Shown here in pieces: positions 37,419-47,000 of a stretch of 64,000 bases of DNA. The translations under genes were made by a program, and so were the position numbers. The notes under the pieces were generated by a model. That model was not told where the DNA came from and did no database searches. It saw only the letters and a program-made list of their open reading frames with translations. The stretch lies in the NCBI GenBank assembly GCA_016841875.1, contig JAENYG010000006.1, forward strand, positions 1-64,000, given 5' to 3'. Each line of letters begins with the position of its first letter. Position 1 is the first letter of the stretch. The stretch comes from Syntrophomonas sp. (GTDB lineage: Bacteria > Bacillota > Syntrophomonadia > Syntrophomonadales > Syntrophomonadaceae).

Positions 37419-38491
37419 CTCAGAGATTCAGCTGTGGAAATCAAATCCATATCATTTCCAGAATGGCTGGCCAGGAAGTAGAGCATCCCGTTTTCCTCCC
37501 ATATCAGCACCCGAGAGTTTTCCTCATCCAGGTACACCCCATCCTGCCCTCTCACTTCTACTTTTTGGGCTCCTTCATTGGCTGGTATCAAGAGGGTATG
37601 TTCCCAATCACTGACCGCTTCCAATTGTCTTCTAAGATCTTCCGGCCATATCGGCAGCCCCACTATGGCATCAGCTACCTCACTAACATTGATTCCTTCC
37701 GGTACTTCGATCACCGGTGCAGGACACTGCATCAATTGATAATCTTCATTAGAGACCTTAAGAGTATCTCCAACCGTAATCCTGCAGGTCTGCCCCTCCA
37801 GGCTGCCAGGGAGAAAATAGTCACTGCCCATCGCCTTTAACAGCTGGTTGAGATTATCGACCCGGGGAGTTATTTCTACCACGGCAGTTTTCTGCAAATA
37901 ATACTCTGTCTCTGATTCGTCGATATCTGCCGGGAGTATAGGCGTAAAAGCCAGCTCATCCAGATCTTCACGAGCTAATGCTTTAGATTCACTTTCACCT
38001 ATTATGTCTATTTTGCCGTATTTATCCAGGTCAAAACTCTCATCCCCCTGCATAATGGCCGCTTCGATCTGCGACATATCCGCCGGACTTATACTGACCA
38101 CGTCTACCTGCTGTACCCTGAAGGCCTGTAATAGATTAGATGCAAAAACCTGTACGGAAGGAATCGAACCGGCAGCAATAACTGCCATCATAATCACTGC
38201 TGCTACCATAAATTTCTTCATCTTCATAAAATTCCCCTCTTTCTTCGCCCCAAAGCTCCGGGCCTTGATATTTTCCCAGGTGATCTCCTGCCCCTGTACC
38301 TGAACTTCCTTTTCATATTCATTTAATCGGGGTAGATTTTTTATCCTAAACTCTAAGTCGCACTTCATTTCATCCAGATGCCGACAGCATTCAGAACATA
38401 CATCCAGGTGCTTCTTGACTTCCTGCTTTTCTCGAGTACTGAGCTCATCCTCTAGAAACATTAAAAGTTGAATGTCTTCCAGGCATGTCAT
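37415..38491 (-). CDS. Anti-sigma factor with zinc finger and DUF4367-like domain
   Basis: The protein has about 358 residues. The N-terminal zinc-binding anti-sigma domain has HLDVCSECC near residue 40. A single membrane span (FMVAAVIMMAVIAAGSIPSVQVFA) lies near residue 110, followed by an external domain of about 230 residues ending in the DUF4367-like WEENGMLYFLASHS. It should hold the ECF sigma factor until a surface signal arrives. The ATG at 38489-38491 is used; it lies inside the 3' end of the sigma gene, so the two are coupled. Confidence 0.82.
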   Translation of the reverse strand: MTCLEDIQLLMFLEDELSTREKQEVKKHLDVCSECCRHLDEMKCDLEFRIKNLPRLNEYEKEVQVQGQEITWENIKARSFGAKKEGNFMKMKKFMVAAVIMMAVIAAGSIPSVQVFASNLLQAFRVQQVDVVSISPADMSQIEAAIMQGDESFDLDKYGKIDIIGESESKALAREDLDELAFTPILPADIDESETEYYLQKTAVVEITPRVDNLNQLLKAMGSDYFLPGSLEGQTCRITVGDTLKVSNEDYQLMQCPAPVIEVPEGINVSEVADAIVGLPIWPEDLRRQLEAVSDWEHTLLIPANEGAQKVEVRGQDGVYLDEENSRVLIWEENGMLYFLASHSGNDMDLISTAESLR

Positions 38492-39005
38492 CCTTCTTGC
38501 CCGCCTCCTTTCCTTCATATTCCAGTCTGAACCTCCTCATAGCTCTTACCAGGAGTGTTCCTACTGAACCAATGGAAATGTCTAATGCTTCTGCTATCTC
38601 TGCATAACTCATACCTGACATCCTCATCTTGAGCAGTACCTGATCTTTCCATTTCAAACGTTCCAGTACATCCTCCACTTCAATACGCAGCATATCCGTA
38701 TGGTCAATGCCACTGGTAGCCACATATCCATCCGGTAATCTTAATTCCATCCCGGCCCGACTCTTTCGATATCTGAAATCACTATAGACCAGGTTACTGA
38801 GGACCTTTTTCAACCAGGCCCGAGAATTTATTATCTGCTTATTATTGGGGGCTTCAAACCAGCGGATAAATGTCTCCTGACAAAATTCCCGGGCCTTTTC
38901 CTCATCTCTTACCAGGTACAGGGCATAACGGTATATATGTGGATATTCTCCATTATAAAAATTTTCAGCTTCTGTTTCAGTATAGCCCTGAGCCAGATTA
39001 ATCAC
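38445..39005 (-). CDS. ECF-type RNA polymerase sigma factor
   Basis: The protein has 186 residues. Region 2 is HIYRYALYLVRDEEKAREFCQETFIRWF and region 4 is LKWKDQVLLKMRMSGMSYAEIAEALDISIGSVGTLLVRAMRRFR. It is the first gene of a four-gene operon with its anti-sigma factor and an ABC exporter, a common envelope-stress arrangement. Start is GTG at 39003-39005; the ribosome site is weak. Confidence 0.9.
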   Translation of the reverse strand: MINLAQGYTETEAENFYNGEYPHIYRYALYLVRDEEKAREFCQETFIRWFEAPNNKQIINSRAWLKKVLSNLVYSDFRYRKSRAGMELRLPDGYVATSGIDHTDMLRIEVEDVLERLKWKDQVLLKMRMSGMSYAEIAEALDISIGSVGTLLVRAMRRFRLEYEGKEAGKKDDMPGRHSTFNVSRG

Positions 39006-39181
39006 TTCCTGTCAAACCGGTTTGTATTGGATTCATTACCTTAGACGTTATTGGCATGTTTTTTATTACATCTTGAATAAAATTTATGTATTTTTTATTA
39101 CTCATATTATCACCCTCTTCTTGATGATGGTAAACCTTATGCCCTGCCAGGTTTATATATTTTGTATTATTATTTATATAG

Positions 39182-39214
39182 TACCTTGCATTGCAAGGTA
39201 GCAGGTGTTATACT
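39182..39214 (+). promoter_or_regulatory. padR promoter with palindromic operator
   Basis: TACCTTGCA-T-TGCAAGGTA (39182-39200) is a perfect 19-bp palindrome. TTGCAT inside it (39186-39191) and TATACT (39209-39214) are 17 nt apart, a good sigma-A promoter. A repressor on the palindrome would cover the -35 box; the PadR protein encoded next is the obvious candidate. Confidence 0.75.
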
Positions 39215-39254
39215 ATAGTCACTTAATAAATCCCTTAGAAAGGAGTTGAGCCAA

Positions 39255-39578
39255 TTGAATATCCAGTTCAAAAAGGGAGTCCTGGAGCTCTGTGTTCTCT
39301 CCATTCTCAAGCAAAAGAACTGTTATGGCTATGAACTGGTAAATGATATATCTCAAAACATAACTATTTCCGAAGGTACTATATACCCACTGCTGCGCCG
39401 GATGAAAAGTGACGGGTATGTAGAAACTTACCTGCAGGAATCACAGGAAGGCCCCCCCAGAAAATATTACGCTCTGACTGCCCAGGGTGAACAGGCTAGA
39501 GCAGCTCTGGATGTGGAATGGTCCTCTTTTGTGGAAAAGGTCAACAATATAGTTAAGGGAGGTGCGGTTGTTGAATAA
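39255..39578 (+). CDS. PadR-family transcriptional regulator
   Basis: The protein has 107 residues with the PadR winged helix ([23 protein letters not shown] ... [23 protein letters not shown]) and the closing [11 protein letters not shown]. It is a short, PadR-s2-like form. AAAGGAG is 9 nt before the TTG at 39255-39257; the frame extension to 39246 is too close to that site. It probably represses its own operon through the palindrome at 39182-39200. Its stop overlaps the next gene. Confidence 0.93.
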   Translation: MNIQFKKGVLELCVLSILKQKNCYGYELVNDISQNITISEGTIYPLLRRMKSDGYVETYLQESQEGPPRKYYALTAQGEQARAALDVEWSSFVEKVNNIVKGGAVVE

Positions 39579-40170
39579 ACAGGAGTTCATTTCCATGATT
39601 CGAAAATCATTGGGAGATATGAGATCTGAAGATGTGAACGATATTATCTACGATTATGAAGAACATTTTAATATCGGTATGCAGGAAGGTCAGTCGGAAG
39701 AAGAAATAGCAGTTAAACTGGGTAATCCCACCAGCATTGCCCGACAATACCGGGCTGACTATATGGTAAAGCAAGCGGAACAGCATAAATCAACTGCTAA
39801 CATGTTAAGAGCAGTACTGGCTATTATCGGACTGGGCTTTTTTAATATTATTATTGTGCTCGGACCCTTTATGGCATTGGTAGCCTGTTTATTAGCCCTT
39901 TTTGCAGCTTCCTTGAGTATTGTTGTGGCTGGGATGGGAGTATTAATAGGGATAATTTTACATCCGGTACTTTCGTCTACTATTAGCATTCCTGGCTTTC
40001 TATTGGGAAGTACCCAGATGATAGCCGCCGGTTTATTGGGAGCAGTAGGAATAATATCATTTGGTCTTCTATTACTCATTGGAACTTATTACCTGAGCAG
40101 ACTATTTTATAATTTAACCATTAAGTATTTGAGACTAAACGTGAGTATAGTAAGCAGTAAGGAGGTTTAA
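39571..40170 (+). CDS. DUF1700 membrane protein
   Basis: The protein has 199 residues. The soluble N-terminal block ([42 protein letters not shown]) is the DUF1700 signature, followed by about four membrane spans. Such proteins often accompany PadR regulators and DUF4097 proteins. The TTG start at 39571 lies within the end of padR (overlap of 8 nt), preceded by GGGAGG. Molecular role unknown; envelope stress sensing is a guess from the family context. Confidence 0.88.
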   Translation: MNKQEFISMIRKSLGDMRSEDVNDIIYDYEEHFNIGMQEGQSEEEIAVKLGNPTSIARQYRADYMVKQAEQHKSTANMLRAVLAIIGLGFFNIIIVLGPFMALVACLLALFAASLSIVVAGMGVLIGIILHPVLSSTISIPGFLLGSTQMIAAGLLGAVGIISFGLLLLIGTYYLSRLFYNLTIKYLRLNVSIVSSKEV

Positions 40171-40174
40171 AGAT

Positions 40175-41086
40175 ATGCCAAATAGAGTTACACCTAAAAT
40201 TGTCTTAATCTTAATTATCATAACCCTGCTGTCCCTGAGTATTTCTGCAGTACTATTTATTAACGGCAGCCTCTCCTCAGGTGTTGATAATTATCTTAAC
40301 TTTAAGCAGGAAACAAGTGCCTTGGAAGAGGTTGTAGATGAGAATCGTACTTTTGATGCTCAGAATATCAAGAACATCATGGTTAAGACGGTCAGTGCAG
40401 ATGTGCACTTATTGACTGCCGGAACGAACGAAATAGATGTTACGTTGACCGGTGAAACTTCTTATGACCAGGAACAGAACCCTTATGTCACATTAGTGAG
40501 TGAAATCCAAAATGATGATACACTTTATTTAGAAGTACAGCACCGGCCGGGTTTAAATTTAAAGAGCATTGATCTTAAACTTGACATAGCATTACCGGCG
40601 GAATATGCTCATAATATCAACATCAGCACCATTTCAGGGAACCTGGACTTCAGTGCCATTGAACTTGACAGCTTTAGCTATAACTCAATTTCCGGAGATC
40701 TGAATGGGAAAAAGCTAAGCGCTGATAATATAGAATTACATTTTACTTCGGGGACTGCCAATATAAATGAAATAAACGGTGATCTTTCCTTTGAATCTGT
40801 CTCCGGTGATATCAACACTACCTATAAAACCTTGGATAGTAATATAGAAGCTAATACCACATCAGGCAATATGGTATTTTACCTGCCTGAAGATGCATCT
40901 TTCAGCTTATTGTTCAAGACCGTATCGGGTAATATCAGCACTGATTTCCCGGGTACCATAACTCATAGTTCCAATCAAAAATTAGAAGAAGTGGTGGGCT
41001 CGGGAGATAATCAGGTCCATATCAAAACGATCTCTGGCAATGTACAGATTTATGATGTAAATGGAGAAAATGATGGAACTGACTAA
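40175..41086 (+). CDS. DUF4097-family surface protein
   Basis: The protein has 303 residues with an N-terminal membrane anchor (IVLILIIITLLSLSISAVLF) and a repetitive beta-rich domain with recurring SGN/SGD turns (ISTISGNLDFSA, NSISGDLNG, SVSGDINTT, TVSGNISTD, TISGNVQIYD). This is the right-handed beta pattern of the putative adhesin family. It is 4 nt after the DUF1700 gene and is probably regulated by PadR. Function unknown. Confidence 0.85.
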   Translation: MPNRVTPKIVLILIIITLLSLSISAVLFINGSLSSGVDNYLNFKQETSALEEVVDENRTFDAQNIKNIMVKTVSADVHLLTAGTNEIDVTLTGETSYDQEQNPYVTLVSEIQNDDTLYLEVQHRPGLNLKSIDLKLDIALPAEYAHNINISTISGNLDFSAIELDSFSYNSISGDLNGKKLSADNIELHFTSGTANINEINGDLSFESVSGDINTTYKTLDSNIEANTTSGNMVFYLPEDASFSLLFKTVSGNISTDFPGTITHSSNQKLEEVVGSGDNQVHIKTISGNVQIYDVNGENDGTD

Positions 41087-41969
41087 AATACATGGCAATA
41101 CTTATTATATACCTGCTCCAACCAACATCGGGGTGTTCCAGTTTAAAGACAAATACTCTTTACTGATTGACACCGGCAGTGATAACAGTGAAGCGAAAAG
41201 AATAAGCGCCCTGCTGTCTGCCCAGGGTATATCCATAAAATATATCATCAACAGCCATGAGCACTTTGACCACTGTGGGGGAAATATCTATATTAAAGAA
41301 AACTTTCCCGGGAGTATTTTTTACAGCTCCCGGGAATCTTCCCTGTTCATTGAAAATGCTTATCTCTTTCCATTATATATTTTTGGAGGTAATCCACCCC
41401 ATGAACTAAGCAGAGATTACGTAAAAAATAAGCCGCGGAGTATTGATCATCTGCTGGATGTGGGAACAGAGAAAATAAACAACGAAAAATTTGATATCAT
41501 TTCCCTGCCCGGGCATGCCAGGGGACAGATAGGAATAGGCACCCGAGATAATGTATGCTTTTTAGGGGATGCTCTTTTCAGCCAGGATATATTGGAGAAA
41601 TATTCAGTTCCTTTTCTGATGGATATACAGGCCCAACTGGATACTTTAAATGCGCTGGAAAAACTGAACCACGATTATTATGTTCTAGGGCATGCCTCAA
41701 GAATATATACTAGAGACGAAATGCCCGAGTTAATTGAGCTAAATCGTCAAACCTTGAATAAATATCTGTCCCTCTGCCTGGATCTAAGCGATCAACCAAA
41801 AAGCCGGGAAGAACTGCTGGAGGAAATAATCATACTGGAAGATCTATCAGTGGACCTTAATGAATATTACCTCTTAAGCTCAACTATGGCCGCACTGGTA
41901 ACATATCTGTACAATCAAGGATCTTTAAAATATCAGATTGAAAACGGCAGAGTATATTTCTATAAATAA
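41061..41969 (+). CDS. MBL-fold metallohydrolase
   Basis: The protein has 302 residues. The metal site is HEHFDH (residues about 65-70), with later ligands in LPGHARGQIGI, FLGDALFS and VLGHAS. These are metallo-beta-lactamase-fold motifs of the glyoxalase-II-like type; a C-terminal helical part of about 90 residues is extra. It overlaps the DUF4097 gene by 26 nt, so it is the last gene of the padR operon. A start at one of the ATGs 4-5 codons in is possible. Substrate unknown. Confidence 0.82.
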   Translation: MEKMMELTKIHGNTYYIPAPTNIGVFQFKDKYSLLIDTGSDNSEAKRISALLSAQGISIKYIINSHEHFDHCGGNIYIKENFPGSIFYSSRESSLFIENAYLFPLYIFGGNPPHELSRDYVKNKPRSIDHLLDVGTEKINNEKFDIISLPGHARGQIGIGTRDNVCFLGDALFSQDILEKYSVPFLMDIQAQLDTLNALEKLNHDYYVLGHASRIYTRDEMPELIELNRQTLNKYLSLCLDLSDQPKSREELLEEIIILEDLSVDLNEYYLLSSTMAALVTYLYNQGSLKYQIENGRVYFYK

Positions 41970-41974
41970 TATCT

Positions 41975-43402
41975 TTACCATCTCAACCAGGCCCCAATCC
42001 GTTTGAAAACATACTGCCAGCCAAAGGCGGTAAAGAACGGTGAATTTTTCTTTTTCGGCAGTGTACGCCACAGGCGTACAAAAATTAAAAGAGCCAGCAT
42101 GGCAGCTAAGAGCTCTGACAAAGAGAAAGCCAACCAAACACCGTTCAGTCCCAGGTGATCGGGGAGAAATATCAACAAGGGCAGAAAAAAGCCTAACTGT
42201 CGGCAAAGGGATAGCAACATAGCAGTAAATCCCCGATCAACGGCCTGTAAAACTGTATTTAGTATCAATACCGGTCCGATAAGAGGTATAAAGACAGTCG
42301 CTAAGCGCATACAGTTAACTCCCAGAACCGTAAGAGCTGGATCAGTAGAAAAGTATTTTATGATACAAAGCGGATGAATCTGCATAATATACCAGGCTGC
42401 CAGCATAAAAGCAAAGGCTAAAGTTGAAGCCTTTATAATGGTCTCCTTTACCCTATCGAATTTACCTGCCCCATAGGCAAAAGCAGCTATGGGCATAGTC
42501 CCCTGTATCAAGCCGAAAACCGGCATATACATCATTGATCGTATACGTAGAAATACGCCTAAGGCGGCCACTGCGGTAAAGCTAAATCCTGCCAGTATTC
42601 TATTAATATACCCCATGATAAAAACACCTGTGAGCTCCATTATCAAACTAGGCAAGGCCACCCGGTGAATATCTATAAGAACTTTACATGAAGGTTTAAA
42701 ATGGTACAGCGACCAGCTCAAAAACTGTTTTCTACAGATGACTATTCCCCCGGCCAAAATGGTACATAAAACCTGAGCCAACACTCCTGCCAGGGCAGCC
42801 CCTTCTAAACCCATCGCTTTAATGGGACCCAATCCAAAAATGAATATTGGATCTAAAATCACATTAAAAGCAATTCCGATAATAGATATCAGCACCGGCA
42901 GCAGGGTGTTGCCTTCTCCCTGTATGGCACTGCATAAAATGATGGGGACAAAGGTAAATATGCACCCTGAAAGAAGGATCTGCATATAGCCTTTACTCAA
43001 TATCAATATTTTGGTACTGCATCCAAAGAAAATCAGCAATTCATCCATATAATGAAAACCCAAGAGCGGAAAAACACATCCATAAATAATACCCAAAATA
43101 AGTCCATGCCAGGCCGCATTATCTGCATAGGCAGATTCATTGCTTCCTAGAGTACGCCCTACCAGAGATGTAATACCAACTCCAGTAGCAGATGCCATAG
43201 AAGCAATAAGCACTTGAACTGGAATAACCATGGTTAATGCCGCCAGGCAATCAGATCCAAGCCTGGCTACAAACAGCGTATCAACCAGACTGAACATGGA
43301 AAAGATCATCATGCCGGCCATAGCTGGGAAAGAAAGCTTAAGCAGGAGATAACCTATACCCTTCTGCAGAATAGCGCTTTCATTAACAGGTATTTTGCTG
43401 AT
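41975..43402 (-). CDS. MATE-family efflux transporter, unusual start
   Basis: The protein has about 475 residues and 12 membrane spans, of the MATE/DinF-NorM group that exports cationic compounds with Na+ or H+. The first usual start codon (ATG 43319-43321) cuts off part of helix 1. The frame upstream encodes a normal MATE beginning (ILQKGIGYLLLKLSFPAMAGMM) and reaches a strong AGGAGG (43412-43417), but no ATG, GTG or TTG follows it. ATC (43400-43402, spacing 9) is used here as the most likely initiation codon. A recent point mutation of the start is the alternative. Confidence 0.8.
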   Translation of the reverse strand: MSKIPVNESAILQKGIGYLLLKLSFPAMAGMMIFSMFSLVDTLFVARLGSDCLAALTMVIPVQVLIASMASATGVGITSLVGRTLGSNESAYADNAAWHGLILGIIYGCVFPLLGFHYMDELLIFFGCSTKILILSKGYMQILLSGCIFTFVPIILCSAIQGEGNTLLPVLISIIGIAFNVILDPIFIFGLGPIKAMGLEGAALAGVLAQVLCTILAGGIVICRKQFLSWSLYHFKPSCKVLIDIHRVALPSLIMELTGVFIMGYINRILAGFSFTAVAALGVFLRIRSMMYMPVFGLIQGTMPIAAFAYGAGKFDRVKETIIKASTLAFAFMLAAWYIMQIHPLCIIKYFSTDPALTVLGVNCMRLATVFIPLIGPVLILNTVLQAVDRGFTAMLLSLCRQLGFFLPLLIFLPDHLGLNGVWLAFSLSELLAAMLALLIFVRLWRTLPKKKNSPFFTAFGWQYVFKRIGAWLRW

Positions 43403-43527
43403 GAATATCTCCCTCCTTTTGAATAAAGCTATGAATGAAAAGATTACAATAGTATGTTTTAATGTTATAAGGTAAGATTTACCTGAACAGTCATCCTATG
43501 AAACATCGATGAGGAGGATAAACCACT

Positions 43528-44856
43528 ATGTCATTGTTGATCAAAAATGGGACTGTAGTCAGCATGAATGAAGGACGGGAAGTTACTAAAGCCGATATCC
43601 TGGTGCAAGACGATCGTGTAATCGAAATATCCCCTTTCATCAGTGCAGATGTCGAGCACACTATTGACGCCACCGATATGCTGGTCATCCCCGGTCTGAT
43701 TCAAGCGCATGTACACCTGTGTCAGGCCCTTTTTCGAGGCTCAGCCGACGATATGGAACTGCTGGACTGGTTAAAAAAGCGTATCTGGCCGCTGGAAGGC
43801 AGTCACGATGAGGAATCCTTGTATTATTCAGCTCTGCTCGGTTCTGCTGAATGTCTTCGAGGTGGTACCACTGCCGTTATCGACATGGGGACTGTTCACC
43901 ACACTGAATCTATATTTACCGCTGTTCAAGAAGCAGGTCTGCGTTACCTGGGGGGTAAATGTATGATGGATTGGGGTCCGGAAGTGCCAGATACCCTGAT
44001 GGATACCAGCAGCAATGCTATTGATGAAAGTATGGAACTCTACCATAGCTGGAACGGCCGGGAAAACGGGCGGATAAACTATGCCTTGTGCCCCCGATTT
44101 GTACTATCCTGTACCGAGAACTTATTAGTTGAGATGCAGAAGCTATCAGCAAAGTATAATATCCCCATCCATACTCACGCTTCTGAAAACCTGGCCGAGG
44201 TAAAAGCTGTGCAGCAGAGGACCGGGATGAGGAACGTAGCTTACCTGGATAAATTAGGATTGTGCAGTGACAAACTTATATTGGCCCACTGCATTCATAT
44301 TGATGAAGAGGAAATGGATATATTATCTGCCAGTAAAACCAATATAGTTCACTGTCCATCCGCCAACCTGAAACTGGCTTCAGGCATAGCCAAAATACCT
44401 GCCCTGCTGGCAAAAGGAGCACAGATTGCACTGGGTGCCGATGGACCTCCCTGTAATAATAACCTGGATGTTTTCCAGGAGATGCGCCTGGCCTCCCTCA
44501 TACAGAAGCCTGAGCACGGCCCAACCAGCATGCCGGCAGAAACTGTATTCGAGCTGGCTACGCTGGGAGGAGCTAAAGCTATGGGTTTAGAAAAGGAAAT
44601 AGGCAGCCTGGAAGTGGGGAAAAAAGCAGATATCGTATTAGTAGATCTTACCGGCTGGCACACCCAACCTATGAGTGCTGCCAGTATATATTCTCACCTG
44701 GTTTACCAGGCCAAGTCCAGCGATGTTTATTGCACCATCGTAGACGGCCAGGTACTGATGTTAAATGGAAAGATCAACACCATAAATGAAAGCGAATTAA
44801 GAACCAGAGTCCAGGAATCCTTTTTACGCGTATTCGGTAGAAGTAAAATTTTGTAA
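43528..44856 (+). CDS. Amidohydrolase, SAH/MTA deaminase-like
   Basis: The protein has 442 residues in the COG0402 amidohydrolase family. Metal ligands are HVHL (near residue 56), HTHAS (near 213), AHCIHID and the aspartate in LGADGPPCNNNLD. Members deaminate S-adenosylhomocysteine, methylthioadenosine, 5'-deoxyadenosine or related bases; the exact substrate cannot be read from the motifs. 5'-deoxyadenosine would suit a radical-SAM-rich anaerobe. GAGGAGGA lies 10 nt before the ATG. It is monocistronic. Confidence 0.87.
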   Translation: MSLLIKNGTVVSMNEGREVTKADILVQDDRVIEISPFISADVEHTIDATDMLVIPGLIQAHVHLCQALFRGSADDMELLDWLKKRIWPLEGSHDEESLYYSALLGSAECLRGGTTAVIDMGTVHHTESIFTAVQEAGLRYLGGKCMMDWGPEVPDTLMDTSSNAIDESMELYHSWNGRENGRINYALCPRFVLSCTENLLVEMQKLSAKYNIPIHTHASENLAEVKAVQQRTGMRNVAYLDKLGLCSDKLILAHCIHIDEEEMDILSASKTNIVHCPSANLKLASGIAKIPALLAKGAQIALGADGPPCNNNLDVFQEMRLASLIQKPEHGPTSMPAETVFELATLGGAKAMGLEKEIGSLEVGKKADIVLVDLTGWHTQPMSAASIYSHLVYQAKSSDVYCTIVDGQVLMLNGKINTINESELRTRVQESFLRVFGRSKIL

Positions 44857-45262
44857 GTCTGCCAATTCAACATAGATAATGGCAAATTTAAAACGATAAC
44901 ATACCCCAAAATATTAAGAGTTCGAATCCCTTCTTCCCCACTAGGTATCGATACAACACCTAGTAGATTATGGTCGCAGCAATCGTCTTGATTCTGGTGG
45001 AGCCAAACACCAGCAGCAACACCTTAATATCCTGAAAACAACGTATTATGTTATAAGAGTTAAAAGTATTTTCTATAAGCAACGTCTTGATATATAAAGC
45101 GAAGAAGCCCGCCTGGATAAGGCGGGCTTCTATTTGAATGGGGGTATTGTATTTTTTTCAATCAGTTTATCAACATGTTTTAACCTTTGTAAACAGTTAT
45201 TCAGACTTCTTCAATGTGCCGTTAAAAAATATTTTGCCTATATTCCATCCCAAGTTGTTGCA
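44857..45262. other. Intergenic region with tRNA-like 3' fragment
   Basis: At 44916-44943 there is a T-arm-like stretch (AAGAG-TTCGAAT-CCCTT) followed by CTTCCCC-A-CTA, as at the 3' end of a tRNA, but no matching acceptor strand or anticodon arm precedes it. A 7-bp hairpin (ACTAGGT 44940-44946, ACCTAGT 44958-44964) begins in the last bases. The rest holds nothing recognisable until the terminator at 45104. Confidence 0.35.
45104..45130. terminator. Bidirectional hairpin terminator
   Basis: An 11-bp stem (GAAGCCCGCCT / AGGCGGGCTTC, 5-nt loop) lies between the convergent amidohydrolase and MBL genes. U-tracts are short on both sides. Confidence 0.65.
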
Positions 45263-46099
45263 TCACTCATAGTAAACCGGAGCCAATTCATACCTTCCCG
45301 GAATCGAATGATCATGATAGCTGACTATTTCCAGGTCGGGTTCGGACTTCTTTAGATTGTGAAGTTTTTTTAGTGTTTCGAAGGCCAGGGGTTTTTCATG
45401 GACGAGTTTTTGCATTAACCATGACTTGGGTGCCGGACCTGCCAGGTTTTCCGGGAAATAGACGGAGTCGCCGGGAAATAAGAATCTTCTTCCTGATGGC
45501 AGGTTTACAAATACTCCTGTTAACCCGTCAGAGTGACCCGGTAGATCAACTAAAATAAAACGGCCATCTCCAAACAAATCCAGCGAAGCTGGAAACCCAA
45601 GATATGATTTACCTGGAACCGTCGAAATTAATTCGATATCCAGTTTGGGGTTTGCTTCATACTGCTCACGAACGTAGGAATGCTTATGCGAATCTGCTGC
45701 AGTTGCCGCTTCCCACTCTTTCTTGTTTATAAAGTATTTGGCATTAGGGAAGTCGCGCATGCCGCCGGCGTGATCATAGTGAAGATGAGATAAGATGCCG
45801 TATTTGACCGCTGCCGGGTCTAAACCCCTGGCCTGCATCTGATATATTAAAGGATTACGGCCTGGATCGAAAACCGCTTTCATGACACTTTGATGAAACC
45901 ACGCGTTGGTCTTATATTTGGGGTTCTTAAACTCTTGATTCATCCTGGTACCTATGCCAGTGTCCAATAGAATTAAATCTCCGTTATACTCAATTACAGC
46001 ACTAAGGATAGGAAATTTAACGCGTTTCCATGGCTGTCCTTTGACAAATAGCCCCTTAGGGATCGAACAAGAAGAGCTTGCGAAAAGGTATATTTTCAT
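45263..46099 (-). CDS. MBL-fold lactonase-like hydrolase
   Basis: The protein has 278 residues with HLHYDHAGG (HxHxDH), a later histidine in LPGHSDG, FPGDSV, and a final YHDHS. These match the N-acyl-homoserine-lactone lactonase/AttM-like branch. In a syntroph the substrate could be any lactone or thioester, so quorum quenching is not claimed. It is followed upstream by two SDR genes on the same strand (59 nt gap) and may share their transcript. Confidence 0.8.
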   Translation of the reverse strand: MKIYLFASSSCSIPKGLFVKGQPWKRVKFPILSAVIEYNGDLILLDTGIGTRMNQEFKNPKYKTNAWFHQSVMKAVFDPGRNPLIYQMQARGLDPAAVKYGILSHLHYDHAGGMRDFPNAKYFINKKEWEAATAADSHKHSYVREQYEANPKLDIELISTVPGKSYLGFPASLDLFGDGRFILVDLPGHSDGLTGVFVNLPSGRRFLFPGDSVYFPENLAGPAPKSWLMQKLVHEKPLAFETLKKLHNLKKSEPDLEIVSYHDHSIPGRYELAPVYYE

Positions 46100-46158
46100 A
46101 ATAGCTAACCCCCTTTATAATTTAGTATGAGGATATTTACGGTAAACCAAAGGGGAAT

Positions 46159-46944
46159 TTAAGGTATTTCAAATGCATCGCCGTATGAACCAAAAGCCGT
46201 CCATCCTCCATCCACCGGCAGGTTGGCTCCGTTTACGAAGCTGGCTGCATCAGAAAGGAGGAAAAGTACCGGTTCTGCGATTTCCTCTGTGCGTCCTAAT
46301 CTCCCCATGGGAGTACGCCTTTTTACTGTTTTATCATCAGCTACTCCCAGTTCGATTCCCTTTTGCACCATCTCGGTAAGTATATACCCAGGTGAAACGG
46401 AGTTTACGTTTATGTTGTAACGTGCCCACTCAATGGCAAGATTCTTGGTCAGCATAATTATCCCTGCTTTTGCCGGGCCATAGGCGGTTCTGTATGGTAA
46501 ACCTCCTAAGCCGACCACGGAAGCTATGTTGACAATCCTGCCATACCTTTGTTCCACCATGTATTTTCCTGTTTCTTTTGAGCATAGGTAACACCCCCGT
46601 AGATGAACATCCATTAGATGCTGCCAGCGATCCACTTTTTGTTCCAGAGTCGGAACTATTTGATCGGATATTCCCGCATTGTTTATCAGAATATCAATTC
46701 GACCAAAAGCTTCAATAGACTTTTCTACCATGTTATGAACTTCGTCTTCGCTGGATACGTCGGCAATAACCAGTAATGCTTGCCTTCCTAATTTCTTAAT
46801 CTCGTCGGCTGCCGCATTGGCTGATTCGCCATTTATGTCGTTTATAATTACATCGGCCCCCTCTTTGGCCAATGCTAAAGCGATAGCCTTGCCAATTCCG
46901 ACACCCGCCCCAGTGACAAGGGCAACTTTATTTTCAAAACGCAT
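46159..46944 (-). CDS. Short-chain dehydrogenase (FabG-like)
   Basis: The protein has 261 residues with a classic SDR layout: TGAGVGIGKA (NAD(P) site), NNAGIS, ASVVG, catalytic YGPAK and SPGYILTEM. It probably interconverts a hydroxy and a keto acyl-CoA or similar alcohol; the acidic residue after the second strand region (NDINGES) favours NAD over NADP. It is second in a probable SDR-SDR-MBL operon. Confidence 0.85.
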   Translation of the reverse strand: MRFENKVALVTGAGVGIGKAIALALAKEGADVIINDINGESANAAADEIKKLGRQALLVIADVSSEDEVHNMVEKSIEAFGRIDILINNAGISDQIVPTLEQKVDRWQHLMDVHLRGCYLCSKETGKYMVEQRYGRIVNIASVVGLGGLPYRTAYGPAKAGIIMLTKNLAIEWARYNINVNSVSPGYILTEMVQKGIELGVADDKTVKRRTPMGRLGRTEEIAEPVLFLLSDAASFVNGANLPVDGGWTAFGSYGDAFEIP

Positions 46945-47000
46945 TCTTTTTCCCCCTTAAAAAATATTTACAGGACGGTAGATTTTCACCTTTTAATGAA

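Noticed and set aside
39049-39068. Sigma-54 promoter upstream of padR (TTGGCATGTTTTTTATTAC)
   Set aside because: The -24 half is perfect but the essential GC of the -12 box is missing.
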